Source: Abyssibius alkaniclasticus (GTDB lineage: Bacteria; Pseudomonadota; Alphaproteobacteria; Rhodobacterales; Rhodobacteraceae). From it: a stretch of 64,000 bases of DNA. The stretch is taken from positions 1,768,501 through 1,832,500 of the forward strand of contig NZ_CP095732.1 of assembly GCF_020447305.1 (NCBI RefSeq). Reading direction: 5' to 3'. Shown in pieces: positions 39,551-48,280 of this stretch (the first letter of the stretch is position 1; each line of letters begins with the position of its first letter). The notes under the pieces are model-generated. The model saw nothing but the letters and a program-made list of their open reading frames with translations. It did no database searches and was not told the DNA's origin. The translations under genes were made by a program, and so were the position numbers.

Positions 39551-40285
39551 TTGCGCCCCGTCATCGGTATCATCGGCAACGCCCATCTCATCAACGACAG
39601 TTACATGGTGCAGGGCGCGGGCGATATGAACATGCGCGCCGTGGCCGAGGTGTGCGAGGCACTGCCGCTGATCGTGCCCGCCTTGCCCGATACCAGCGAA
39701 ATTGCCAGCCTTATGGCGGCTTGTGCGGGGTTTCTCTTTCCCGGCGGGCGGCCCAATGTCCACCCCAGCCATTATGGCCATGAGGAAACCGCGGCGCATG
39801 GCGCCTTCGACCGTAACCGCGATGCACTGGCTTTGCCGCTCATCCAGGCCTGTGTTGCGGCGGGCAAGCCGATTCTGGGCATTTGCCGCGGCTTTCAGGA
39901 ATTCAACGTCGCCTTTGGCGGCACCCTGCATCCCGAAATCCGCGACCTGCCGGGCCGCATGAACCACCGAATGCCGCCCGATGGCACGATCGAGGAAAAA
40001 TTCGCCCTTCGCCACGATGTCCACCTTGCCCCCGGCGGGAAATTTGCACAGGTGTTCGGGGCCGAGCGTGTGCGCGTCAACTCGCTGCACGGGCAGGGGA
40101 TAGAGTTGGCGGGCAGCCGCGTGATCATCGAAGGCTATGCCGAAGATGAAACGCCCGAAGCCATCCATATTGCAGGCGCTGCCGGCTTTGCGATGGCCGT
40201 GCAATGGCACCCCGAATGGAACGCCGCGCATGACAGCGTATCACGCCCGCTTTTCGCCGCCTTCGGCGATGCGCTCCACGCCTAA
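39551..40285 (+). CDS. Gamma-glutamyl-GABA hydrolase-type (peptidase C26) amidotransferase
   Basis: Class I glutamine-amidotransferase fold that hydrolyses gamma-glutamyl compounds (PuuD type, polyamine breakdown). 244 aa. Catalytic Cys in GICRGFQEFNVAFGG, His/Glu in VQWHPEWN, and the RVNSLHGQGI motif. Starts with TTG at 39551; AGGAG sits 7 nt upstream, which supports that codon. Other puu genes are not adjacent. Confidence 0.87.
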   Translation: MRPVIGIIGNAHLINDSYMVQGAGDMNMRAVAEVCEALPLIVPALPDTSEIASLMAACAGFLFPGGRPNVHPSHYGHEETAAHGAFDRNRDALALPLIQACVAAGKPILGICRGFQEFNVAFGGTLHPEIRDLPGRMNHRMPPDGTIEEKFALRHDVHLAPGGKFAQVFGAERVRVNSLHGQGIELAGSRVIIEGYAEDETPEAIHIAGAAGFAMAVQWHPEWNAAHDSVSRPLFAAFGDALHA

Positions 40286-40382
40286 CTCCGGGCACGGGCG
40301 ATTGGAAGTCTTAAATGCGATTGAATTGCATCACCCCCGTTTGCTCCTCGCAAAGGACTGCAACTCCCGCTAGTGTTCTGCA

Positions 40383-40769
40383 ATGAGCGACGAAACCCTC
40401 ACCATTCTCAACCGCTACAACCTGCTCGCCCCTGCTGCGCAGTTTGACATGGCCGTCTTAGCGCTTGTGCGACGGGTCGAGCAAGAAGGGCATCGCGGCG
40501 TGCTGTCCTACCGGTTTTTTGCAAATCCGCGTGAAGCAACCGCGCAAGCTGTAATCGAGTACGAAAACCCAACCGCTTGGATCGGGCATCATGATACGTC
40601 AATGGACTGGCCCGAAATGAAGGCCCTGCACAAAGTTGCAGGTCTTGCCGAGGTTACGTTTCTGGGGGCATTTACCGACGAAATTGAAGCATGGCTCAAC
40701 GCCTCATCGCTGAGCGCGCGGCTGAAAACGGGCAATCGCTTTGCAGCCGGCTTTACACGCGCAAAATAG
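40383..40769 (+). CDS. Hypothetical protein, possible dimeric alpha/beta-barrel fold
   Basis: 128 aa, soluble. Two helices flank a beta stretch (GHRGVLSYRFFANP, AQAVIEYENPTAWIGHHD, EVTFLGAFTDEI), a pattern like antibiotic-biosynthesis-monooxygenase folds, though no clear match is recalled. Codons such as TTA, CGA and GTA appear more than in its neighbours, so it may be a recent arrival. Convergent with the next gene, 3 bases apart. Confidence 0.65.
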   Translation: MSDETLTILNRYNLLAPAAQFDMAVLALVRRVEQEGHRGVLSYRFFANPREATAQAVIEYENPTAWIGHHDTSMDWPEMKALHKVAGLAEVTFLGAFTDEIEAWLNASSLSARLKTGNRFAAGFTRAK

Positions 40770-40772
40770 CCG

Positions 40773-41255
40773 CTAATCGCCCCGCACCGCCGCCTCAATC
40801 GCCGCAACATCAAGCTTTTTCATCTGCATCATCGCCTTGAAAGCCCGTGCGGCGGGTTCGCCGCCTGCGGCCATCGCTTTGGTCAGCGCGCGCGGAGTAA
40901 TCTGCCACGAAACGCCCCATTTATCCTTGCACCAGCCGCACATGCTTTCCTGCCCGCCATTGCCGACAATCGCGTTCCAATAACGGTCGGTCTCGTCTTG
41001 GTCATCGGTGGCAATCTGGAAGGAAAACGCCTCGCTTTGCTTGAAGGCCGGCCCGCCATTCAGCCCGATACAGGGAATGCCGCACACCGTAAATTCCACC
41101 GTCAGCACGGCACCTTGCGCCGTTGACGGGTTATCTGCCGGGGCGCGATGCACGGCTGTGACCGCGCTATCGGGAAAGGTTGCCGCATAGAACCGCGCCG
41201 CTGCTTCGGCATCGCTTTCATACCAAAGGCAGATGGTGTTTTTGGAAGATGTCAT
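40773..41255 (-). CDS. PhnB-like VOC family protein
   Basis: 160 aa. NTICLWYESDAEAAARFYAATF start and the CGWCKDKWGVSWQITPRAL motif mark the PhnB-like (3-demethylubiquinone-methyltransferase-like) VOC group. No phosphonate genes are nearby, so the role is unknown. ATG at 41255. Confidence 0.88.
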   Translation of the reverse strand: MTSSKNTICLWYESDAEAAARFYAATFPDSAVTAVHRAPADNPSTAQGAVLTVEFTVCGIPCIGLNGGPAFKQSEAFSFQIATDDQDETDRYWNAIVGNGGQESMCGWCKDKWGVSWQITPRALTKAMAAGGEPAARAFKAMMQMKKLDVAAIEAAVRGD

Positions 41256-41431
41256 CCGCGCCTTTCCCGCCGCCTTGCCGCGCTTGCCAAAATTGCTGTC
41301 ATCCAGCCTATCAGAACCGCGCCTGATGCCGCAAAAGAAATGAGCGCGCCCCGCCCATGCGGCCCGGCCAAGGGGGTTGACCCTATTTTTTTGGGTGGTA
41401 AGGCAGGTTCAGTGCAATCCAGGGAAACAAC

Positions 41432-42808
41432 ATGCTGACCAATGACCATCTGGCCCAGTGGGACCGCGACACCTTCTTTCACCCCTCAACCCATCTTGGG
41501 CAGTTTGCGCGGGGTGAACAGGGCAACCGCGTTATCACCACGGCCAAGGGTTGTGAAATCGAAGACCGCAACGGCACCCGCCTGCTGGATGCGTTCTCCG
41601 GGCTTTACTGCGTGAATGTCGGCTATGGCCGCCCCGAAATTGCCGAGGCGATTGCCGATCAGGCGCGCGAAATGGCCTATTACCACGCCTATGTCGGCCA
41701 CGGGACCGAGGCCAGCATCACGCTTTCAAAAATGATCATCGACCGCGCGCCAGCAGGCATGTCCAAGGTCTATTACGGGCTTGGCGGTTCGGACGCCAAT
41801 GAAACCAATATCAAGCTGATCTGGTATTACAACAATGTGCTGGACCGGCCCGAAAAGAAGAAGATCATCTCGCGCTGGCGCGGCTATCACGGCTCGGGCC
41901 TGATGACGGGCAGCCTGACGGGGCTGGAGCTTTTCCACAAGAAATTCGATCTGCCGCTCTCGCAAGTCGTGCATACCGAAGCGCCCTATTATTATCGCCG
42001 TGAGACTCTGGACCAGAGCGAGGCCGAGTTCGTGGCCCATTGCGCCCGATCGCTGGAAGAGCTGATTCTGGCCGAAGGCCCGGACACCGTTGCCGCCTTT
42101 ATCGGCGAGCCCGTGCTTGGCACCGGTGGCATTGTCCCCCCGCCCGCAGGCTATTGGGCGGCCATTCAGGCGGTTCTGTCGAAATACGATATCCTGCTCG
42201 TGGTCGATGAGGTCGTTACCGGTTTTGGCCGGCTCGGCAGCATGTTCGGCTCGGACCATTACGGCCTCAAGCCCGACCTGATCACCATCGCCAAGGGGCT
42301 GACTTCGGCCTATGCGCCGCTTTCCGGCTCTATCGTATCGGAAAAGATGTTCAAGGTGCTAGCCGATGGCACCGACAAGCTTGGCCCGATCGGCCACGGC
42401 TGGACCTATTCCGCCCACCCGATTTGCGCCGCTGCCGGTGTGGCCAATCTCAAGCTGATCGACGATCTGAAGCTTGTCGATGCCGCCAAAACCCAGGGCG
42501 CCTATTTCAACGCGGCGCTGAAATCGGCCTTGTCGGGCAAGCGCATCGTGGGCGATGTGCGCGGCGAGGGGCTTTTGGCGGCTGTCGAAGTCGTCGCCGA
42601 CAAAGACAGCCGCACATTCTTTGACCCCGCCCAAAAGATCGGCCCGCAACTTGCGGCGGCCATGCTCGAACAGGGCATCATCGCGCGCGCCATGCCGCAG
42701 GGCGATATTCTGGGTTTCGCCCCGCCATTTTGTGTATCCACGTCGGAATTGGACCGTATTGTGGATGCAACGGCAAAGGCGGTCGATAAAGTCACCGCTA
42801 CGCTCTAA
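41432..42808 (+). CDS. Class III (omega) aminotransferase
   Basis: PLP enzyme moving an amino group from an omega-amine donor. 458 aa. PLP-binding region LLVVDEVVTGFGRLGSMFG and the Schiff-base Lys in LITIAKGLTSAYAPLSG are visible, as is the N-terminal HPSTHLGQFARGE. Followed by an ectoine-hydrolase-like gene, so it could act on diaminobutyrate (DoeD-like), but it could equally be a beta-alanine or taurine type enzyme. AGGGA upstream of ATG 41432. Confidence 0.88.
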   Translation: MLTNDHLAQWDRDTFFHPSTHLGQFARGEQGNRVITTAKGCEIEDRNGTRLLDAFSGLYCVNVGYGRPEIAEAIADQAREMAYYHAYVGHGTEASITLSKMIIDRAPAGMSKVYYGLGGSDANETNIKLIWYYNNVLDRPEKKKIISRWRGYHGSGLMTGSLTGLELFHKKFDLPLSQVVHTEAPYYYRRETLDQSEAEFVAHCARSLEELILAEGPDTVAAFIGEPVLGTGGIVPPPAGYWAAIQAVLSKYDILLVVDEVVTGFGRLGSMFGSDHYGLKPDLITIAKGLTSAYAPLSGSIVSEKMFKVLADGTDKLGPIGHGWTYSAHPICAAAGVANLKLIDDLKLVDAAKTQGAYFNAALKSALSGKRIVGDVRGEGLLAAVEVVADKDSRTFFDPAQKIGPQLAAAMLEQGIIARAMPQGDILGFAPPFCVSTSELDRIVDATAKAVDKVTATL

Positions 42809-42815
42809 CCAACAG

Positions 42816-42847
42816 GCTTCGGCCTGACCCTTACAACAGGCCGAAGC
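42816..42847 (+). promoter_or_regulatory. 11-bp hairpin masking the Shine-Dalgarno of the M24 gene
   Basis: GCTTCGGCCTG (42816-42826) pairs perfectly with CAGGCCGAAGC (42837-42847), loop 10 nt. The right arm holds the AGG ribosome-binding core and ends at the base before the ATG at 42848. It fills the 39-base gap between the two genes, so it could control translation of the second gene or act as an attenuator. Confidence 0.55.
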
Positions 42848-44029
42848 ATGTCCTACCAGATCAACAATTTTCCCACCGAAGAATACCATGCCCGCATCAA
42901 GGGCACGCGCGCCGAAATGGCGGCGCGCGGGCTTGATTGCATCATCATCTCCGACCCATCGAACATGGCCTGGATCAGCGGCTATGATGGCTGGTCGTTC
43001 TACGTGCATCAGGCCGTTTTGCTGGGGATGGAGGGCGACCCTGTTTACTGGGGCCGCGGGATGGATGCCGTTGGCGCGCAGCGCACCGTGTTCATGGGCG
43101 ATGACGACATCGTCGGCTACCCCGACTATTTGGTGCAGAACCCCGAAATCCACACCATGACCGACCTTGCCGCCCTGCTTAAGGCGCGCGGATACGAGAC
43201 GGCGCGCATTGGCGTGGAGCTAGACAATTACTATTATTCCGCCGCCGCCCATATCACCCTTGTCATGGGCCTGCCCGATGCGCAATTTGTCGATGCAAAC
43301 GGCCTTGTGAACTGGCAGCGCGCCATCAAATCGCCGCGCGAAATCGCCTATATGCGCGGGGCGGCCAGCATTACCGACAAGATGCACGCCGCCATAGTGG
43401 AGCGGGCTGAACCCGGAATGCGCAAGAACGACCTTGTCGCCGAAATTTACGCCGCAGGCATTCGCGGCACCGATGAATTTTGGGGCGACTACCCCGCCAT
43501 TGTGCCGCTTGCACCTTCGGGGCTGGATGCCACTGCCGCGCATCTCACATGGGATGGCGCGCCTTTGCGCAAGAACGAAAGCACCTTCTTTGAAATCGCC
43601 GGTGTGCATCGCCGCTATCATGTGCCGCAATCACGCACGCTGTTCCTGGGTGCCGCGCCGCAAAAATACCTCGACGCCGAAGCCGCCGTGCTTGATGCGG
43701 TCGAGGCCGGGCTGGAACAGGCCAAACCGGGCAATCTGTGCGAAGACATCGCCAACGCCTTCAACGCCGCGCTCAACAAGGCGGGCTTCAATAAAGATGG
43801 TCGCTGCGGCTATTCCATCGGCCTGTCCTACCCGCCCGATTGGGGCGAGCGCACCATGTCGTTCCGCGCGGGCGATAAATCGGTGCTGGCGGCCGGCATG
43901 TGCTTTCACTTCATGCCCGCACTCTGGCTCGATGATGGCGGCCTGGAAATCACCGAACCCATTCTGATTACCGAGAATGGTTACGAGTGTCTTTGCACCA
44001 CAGAACGGCGGTTATTCATCAAGGATTAG
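42848..44029 (+). CDS. Ectoine hydrolase-like M24 family enzyme (DoeA/EutD type)
   Basis: 393 aa. Creatinase-like N-terminal domain with DPSNMAWISGYDGWSFYVHQ, then a catalytic pita-bread domain with HLTWDGAPLRKNESTFFEIAG, HRRYHVPQSRTLFLG and YSIGLSYPPDWGERTMS. These motifs match ectoine hydrolase closely, which opens the ectoine ring to N-acetyl-diaminobutyrate. The usual partners doeB, doeX and doeC are missing here, so the substrate could be a related amide. Preceded by an aminotransferase gene. Confidence 0.75.
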   Translation: MSYQINNFPTEEYHARIKGTRAEMAARGLDCIIISDPSNMAWISGYDGWSFYVHQAVLLGMEGDPVYWGRGMDAVGAQRTVFMGDDDIVGYPDYLVQNPEIHTMTDLAALLKARGYETARIGVELDNYYYSAAAHITLVMGLPDAQFVDANGLVNWQRAIKSPREIAYMRGAASITDKMHAAIVERAEPGMRKNDLVAEIYAAGIRGTDEFWGDYPAIVPLAPSGLDATAAHLTWDGAPLRKNESTFFEIAGVHRRYHVPQSRTLFLGAAPQKYLDAEAAVLDAVEAGLEQAKPGNLCEDIANAFNAALNKAGFNKDGRCGYSIGLSYPPDWGERTMSFRAGDKSVLAAGMCFHFMPALWLDDGGLEITEPILITENGYECLCTTERRLFIKD

Positions 44030-44065
44030 GCCAAAATCTGCCCCAAACCACTGAATTTGCGCAAC

Positions 44066-44106
44066 AATCCAGAAATTTTTCCAATTGGTCAAAAAAATTC
44101 TGGATT
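44066..44106. promoter_or_regulatory. Large AT-rich inverted repeat upstream of uraH
   Basis: AATCCAGAA (44066-44074) and TTCTGGATT (44098-44106) are perfect arms; inside, T5 faces A7 and the centre is the palindrome CCAATTGG (44081-44088). The element lies about 50 bp before the uraH start. It could be the operator of the purine operon or a terminator for the upstream gene. Confidence 0.5.
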
Positions 44107-44153
44107 TTCACCCCCCATGCGCGCAGAATTGCCCAAAACAGATGGGGGATTCT

Positions 44154-44507
44154 ATGGCCGGGCTTAGCACTCATGTCCTTGACACCGCGCGCGGCGCACC
44201 TGCGGCGGGGCTGAAAATTGAACTTTTTGCCGATCCGGGTGGCGCGCGCCGCCCGCTTGGCACATTCACCACCAATGCCGATGGCCGCACCGACGGGCTG
44301 CTGATTGCGCCCGAAGATATGGCCAGCGGCAGTTACGAGCTGGTCTTTCATGTCGGCGATTATCTGCGCGCAGGCGGGCTGGTGGATGATGGCGAGCTGT
44401 TTCTTGATATCGTGCCGCTGCGCTTTGGTGTGCGCGACCCGGCCCAGCATTACCACGTGCCGTTGCTCGTCTCTCCCTTTGCTTATTCCACCTACAGGGG
44501 TAGCTGA
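44154..44507 (+). CDS. uraH: 5-hydroxyisourate hydrolase
   Basis: Hydrolyses 5-hydroxyisourate in urate breakdown. 117 aa transthyretin-like protein: GLSTHVLDTARGAPAAGLKI start, GRTDGLL, and the C-terminal YRGS tetrapeptide that is specific for the enzyme family. ATG 44154 has GGGGG 5 nt upstream. Directly abuts xdhA, so it is first in the purine-catabolism operon. Confidence 0.96.
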   Translation: MAGLSTHVLDTARGAPAAGLKIELFADPGGARRPLGTFTTNADGRTDGLLIAPEDMASGSYELVFHVGDYLRAGGLVDDGELFLDIVPLRFGVRDPAQHYHVPLLVSPFAYSTYRGS

Positions 44508-45980
44508 ATGGCCAGGCGCAATCATCTGCACTTCATCCTGAATGATGCACCCGTCAGCTTGGCCGAGATCGGGGCCAGCGATACTTTGCTCGACTTTCTG
44601 CGCCTTCATTGCAACCTGACCGGCACCAAGGAAGGCTGCGCCGAGGGCGATTGCGGCGCCTGCACCGTGCTGGTTGGGCGGCGCAGCGCGCGCGGGCTGG
44701 TTTACGAGGCGGTCAATGCCTGCATCCGCCTCATGCCCAGCCTTGATGGGTGCCATGTCGTCACGGTCGAACACCTGTCGGGCCAGGGCGGTGCGCTGCA
44801 CCCCGTGCAGCAGGCCATGCTCGACCATCACGGCAGCCAATGCGGCTTTTGCACGCCCGGCATCGTCATGTCGCTCTATGCGCTCTGGATGGATAACCCA
44901 AAGCCGAGCGTGGCCGAGATCGAGGTGGCACTACAAGGCAACCTGTGCCGCTGCACCGGCTACGCCCCGATCTTGCGCGCCGCCAGGGCCGCCAGCGAGA
45001 TGGGCGGGCAGGGGATGGATGCGCTGATCAGTCACCGTGCGGAAATGGACACAAGGCTCGCCGCACTCGCCGATGGCGCGCGGGTAGAGCTGTCGCGAAG
45101 CGGCACAGACCGCGCCATCATCCCCGCCAGTCTGGCCGATCTTGCCGAGGTTCTGGCGGCGCATGAAAACCCGACCATCGTTGCGGGCTCGACCGATGTC
45201 GGCCTGTGGATCACCAAACACATGCGCGATATTTCGCCCGCCGTGTTCATCACCAATCTGGCCGAGCTTCAGACGATCACGCAAGACGCCTCCGGCCTGA
45301 CCCTGGGCGCGGGTGTTACCTATACCGATGCCGCGCCCGCGCTGCTGGCCGCCTATCCGCAGCTTGCCGAATTCTGGCCACGCATTGGCGGCGCGCAGGT
45401 GCGCAATATGGGCACGGTGGGCGGCAATGTCGCCAACGGCTCGCCCATTGGCGACACACCGCCGGTGCTGATCGCGCTGGGTGCCGAGGTAGCGCTGACA
45501 TCGACGCGCGGCAACCGCCGCATACCCGTTCAGGATTTCTTCATCGCATATGGCAAGCAAGACCGTGCGGCAGACGAGTTCGTCTCCGCGCTCCACATTC
45601 CGCCGCTTGCGGCCGATGCGCTGTTTTGCGGTTACAAAGTAACTAAAAGGCGGGATGAAGACATTTCGGCGGTTGCAGCGGGCTTTTTGGTGCAAAAAGA
45701 CGGTTACAATGTAACTTCTGCGCGGCTGGCCTATGGCGGCATGGCGGGCACCCCCTTGCGCGCCAAAAAGGCCGAGGCGGCGCTTATCGGCCAGCCCTTC
45801 ACCCGTGAAAGCTTTGCCGCCGCCGCGCGCGCCATTGCCGATGATTTCACCCCGCTGACCGATTGGCGCGCCTCAAAAGAATATCGCGCCACGGTCGCCG
45901 CGAACCTGCTGTTGCGCTTTTATGACCAGATGGCCGGGGAAGACGAAACCTTGACATTGCGGCAGGAGAATGTGGCATGA
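44508..45980 (+). CDS. xdhA: Xanthine dehydrogenase small subunit, XdhA
   Basis: Electron-transfer subunit with two [2Fe-2S] clusters and FAD. 490 aa. Plant-type cluster CAEGDCGACTV with an upstream GTKEGC (residues 37-51), second cluster SQCGFCTPGIVMS and GNLCRCTGYAPI (about 108-155), then the FAD-binding domain with VAGSTDVGLWIT and MGTVGGNVANGSPIGDTP. ATG abuts the uraH stop; 4-nt overlap with xdhB. Confidence 0.97.
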   Translation: MARRNHLHFILNDAPVSLAEIGASDTLLDFLRLHCNLTGTKEGCAEGDCGACTVLVGRRSARGLVYEAVNACIRLMPSLDGCHVVTVEHLSGQGGALHPVQQAMLDHHGSQCGFCTPGIVMSLYALWMDNPKPSVAEIEVALQGNLCRCTGYAPILRAARAASEMGGQGMDALISHRAEMDTRLAALADGARVELSRSGTDRAIIPASLADLAEVLAAHENPTIVAGSTDVGLWITKHMRDISPAVFITNLAELQTITQDASGLTLGAGVTYTDAAPALLAAYPQLAEFWPRIGGAQVRNMGTVGGNVANGSPIGDTPPVLIALGAEVALTSTRGNRRIPVQDFFIAYGKQDRAADEFVSALHIPPLAADALFCGYKVTKRRDEDISAVAAGFLVQKDGYNVTSARLAYGGMAGTPLRAKKAEAALIGQPFTRESFAAAARAIADDFTPLTDWRASKEYRATVAANLLLRFYDQMAGEDETLTLRQENVA

Positions 45981-48280
45981 CCAAAGCCCTGCAAGGTGCC
46001 ATCCACACCGAAGAACCCCATGACTCCGCCCGCCTGCATGTCACTGGTGCTGCGGACTATACCGACGATATTCCCAGCCCTGCCAATACGTTACACGCCT
46101 ATCTTGGCCTGTCGACAATCGCACGGGCAACCATTACCAGCATGGACCTGTCGGCCGTGCGCGCCGCCCCCGGCGTGGTCGATGTGATTGTCGCAGCCGA
46201 CATTCCCGGCCATAACGATATCAGCCCGACGGGGTTGAATGACGAGCCTGTTCTGGCCGATTCCGAGGTTGCCTTCTGGGGCCAGCCGCTGTTTGCCGTC
46301 ATCGCCAAAACCCGCGATCAGGCCCGCCGGGCCGCGCAACTGGCCAAGGTGGCATATGACGGGTTGCCGCATGTTTGCGATGTGGGCGAGGCAATGGAAA
46401 AGGGCTACCCCCATGTCACCAAACCGCTCACGCTGGAACGCGGCGATATCGCCAGTGCAATGGCCGGCGCGCCCCATAGAATAAAGGGTGAAATGCGTGT
46501 CGGCGGGCAGGACCATTTCTATCTGGAAGGCCATATCGCGCTGGCTATTCCGGGGGAAAACGGCGCGGTTCAGGTCTATTCCAGCACCCAGCACCCCAGC
46601 GAAGTGCAGCATATGGTGGCGCATGTTCTGGGCAAAAACAGCCATGATGTAACCATTACCGTGCGCCGTATGGGCGGTGGATTTGGCGGCAAGGAAACCC
46701 AGCCGAACCTGTTCGCCGCCGTGGCTGCCGTGGCCGCGTCCAAGCATAAATGCGCTGTAAAACTGCGCCCGGATCGCGATGACGATATGGTTGCCACCGG
46801 AAAAAGGCATGACTTTCTCATCACTTACGAGGTGGGCTTTGATGATGCTGGCCGCATTCTGGCGGTTGACGGCAGCTTTGCCGCGCGCTGTGGCTTTTCC
46901 GCCGATCTGTCCGGCCCGGTCACTGATCGTGCGCTGTTTCATGCCGACAACGCCTATTTCTACCCCGCCGTGCGGCTTGTCTCGCGCCCGATGAAGACCG
47001 ACACCGTTTCAAACACCGCCTTTCGGGGCTTTGGCGGCCCGCAGGGGGTGATTGCGGCGGAACGGATCATCGAGGAGATCGCCTATCATCGCGGGATGGA
47101 CACGCTCGCCGTGCGCCGCGCCAACCTCTATGCAGATGGGCGCGACATCACGCCCTATCATCAGACCGTGGCTGATAACATCATGCCGCAACTCCTTGAT
47201 CAGATAGAGAAATCATCCGACTATCAGGCGCGGCGCGCTGCCGTTCTGGCGCATAATGCCAGGGGCATAACGCTGCGAAAGGGCATTGCGCTGACGCCGG
47301 TGAAATTCGGCATTTCCTTCACCGCGACCTGGTATAATCAGGCCGGTGCGCTGCTGCATATCTATAATGATGGCTCTATGCTGCTCAATCATGGTGGCAC
47401 CGAAATGGGCCAGGGCCTGTTTACCAAGGTGGCACAGGTGGTCGCCGATTGTTTTCAGGTTGATCTGGGGCGCGTGCGGGTTACGGCAACGACCACCGAC
47501 AAGGTGCCAAATACATCAGCCACCGCGGCGAGTTCGGGCACCGATCTGAACGGCATGGCTGCGCAGGATGCCGCGCTCACCCTTCGCGCCCGACTGGTGG
47601 AATTTGCCGCGGCACACTGGAAGGTTTCGCCGCAAGACGTTGAATTTACAGCAGAAGGTGTGCGGGTGGGCGGCGAAGTTATGGGCTTTGAAGCCGTCAT
47701 CAAAGCCGCCTATATGGCACGTGTTTCGCTTTCGGCCACGGGGTTTTACAAAACCCCCGAAATCCATTGGGATCGTGACGCCGGCAAGGGTCGCCCGTTT
47801 TACTATTTCGCCTATGGCGCGGCGGTTTCCGAGGTGGCGATAGACACGCTCACCGGCGAATACCGCATTTTGCGCAGCGATGTGCTGCACGATGTCGGCC
47901 GCAGCCTGAACCCGGCACTTGACAAGGGGCAGGTCGAAGGCGCCTTCGTGCAGGGCGTTGGCTGGCTGACCACCGAAGAGCTGTGGTGGGATGACAAGGG
48001 CCGCTTGCGCACCCATGCGCCCAGCACCTATAAAATACCGCTGGCCAGTGACTTGCCGCGCGTCTTTAATGTAGAACTTGCAGATTGGGCGCGGGCTGCC
48101 GAACCCACGATCCGCCGGTCCAAAGCCGTGGGCGAGCCGCCATTCATGCTGGGCATTTCGGTGTTCGAGGCGCTGTCGATGGCCGTGGCCAGCGTGAAGG
48201 ACTACAAGACCTGCCCGCGTCTGGATGCGCCCGCAACGCCGGAACGCGTGCTTATGGCTTTGGAGCGGCTGCGTGACTGA
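45977..48280 (+). CDS. xdhB: Xanthine dehydrogenase molybdopterin subunit, XdhB
   Basis: Molybdenum-cofactor subunit that hydroxylates hypoxanthine and xanthine. 767 aa. GGGFGGKETQ for cofactor binding, FRGFGGPQGVIAAERII, HGGTEMGQGLFTKV, and GEPPFMLGISVFEAL with the catalytic Glu are all present. ATG overlaps the xdhA stop. Confidence 0.97.
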   Translation: MTKALQGAIHTEEPHDSARLHVTGAADYTDDIPSPANTLHAYLGLSTIARATITSMDLSAVRAAPGVVDVIVAADIPGHNDISPTGLNDEPVLADSEVAFWGQPLFAVIAKTRDQARRAAQLAKVAYDGLPHVCDVGEAMEKGYPHVTKPLTLERGDIASAMAGAPHRIKGEMRVGGQDHFYLEGHIALAIPGENGAVQVYSSTQHPSEVQHMVAHVLGKNSHDVTITVRRMGGGFGGKETQPNLFAAVAAVAASKHKCAVKLRPDRDDDMVATGKRHDFLITYEVGFDDAGRILAVDGSFAARCGFSADLSGPVTDRALFHADNAYFYPAVRLVSRPMKTDTVSNTAFRGFGGPQGVIAAERIIEEIAYHRGMDTLAVRRANLYADGRDITPYHQTVADNIMPQLLDQIEKSSDYQARRAAVLAHNARGITLRKGIALTPVKFGISFTATWYNQAGALLHIYNDGSMLLNHGGTEMGQGLFTKVAQVVADCFQVDLGRVRVTATTTDKVPNTSATAASSGTDLNGMAAQDAALTLRARLVEFAAAHWKVSPQDVEFTAEGVRVGGEVMGFEAVIKAAYMARVSLSATGFYKTPEIHWDRDAGKGRPFYYFAYGAAVSEVAIDTLTGEYRILRSDVLHDVGRSLNPALDKGQVEGAFVQGVGWLTTEELWWDDKGRLRTHAPSTYKIPLASDLPRVFNVELADWARAAEPTIRRSKAVGEPPFMLGISVFEALSMAVASVKDYKTCPRLDAPATPERVLMALERLRD

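Noticed and set aside
41252-41482. Minus-strand frame of 76 codons whose stop overlaps the ATG of the PhnB-like gene (ATGA)
   Set aside because: A hydrophobic stretch is present, but no start with a ribosome site and no recognisable family; it also runs into the divergent promoter of the aminotransferase gene.
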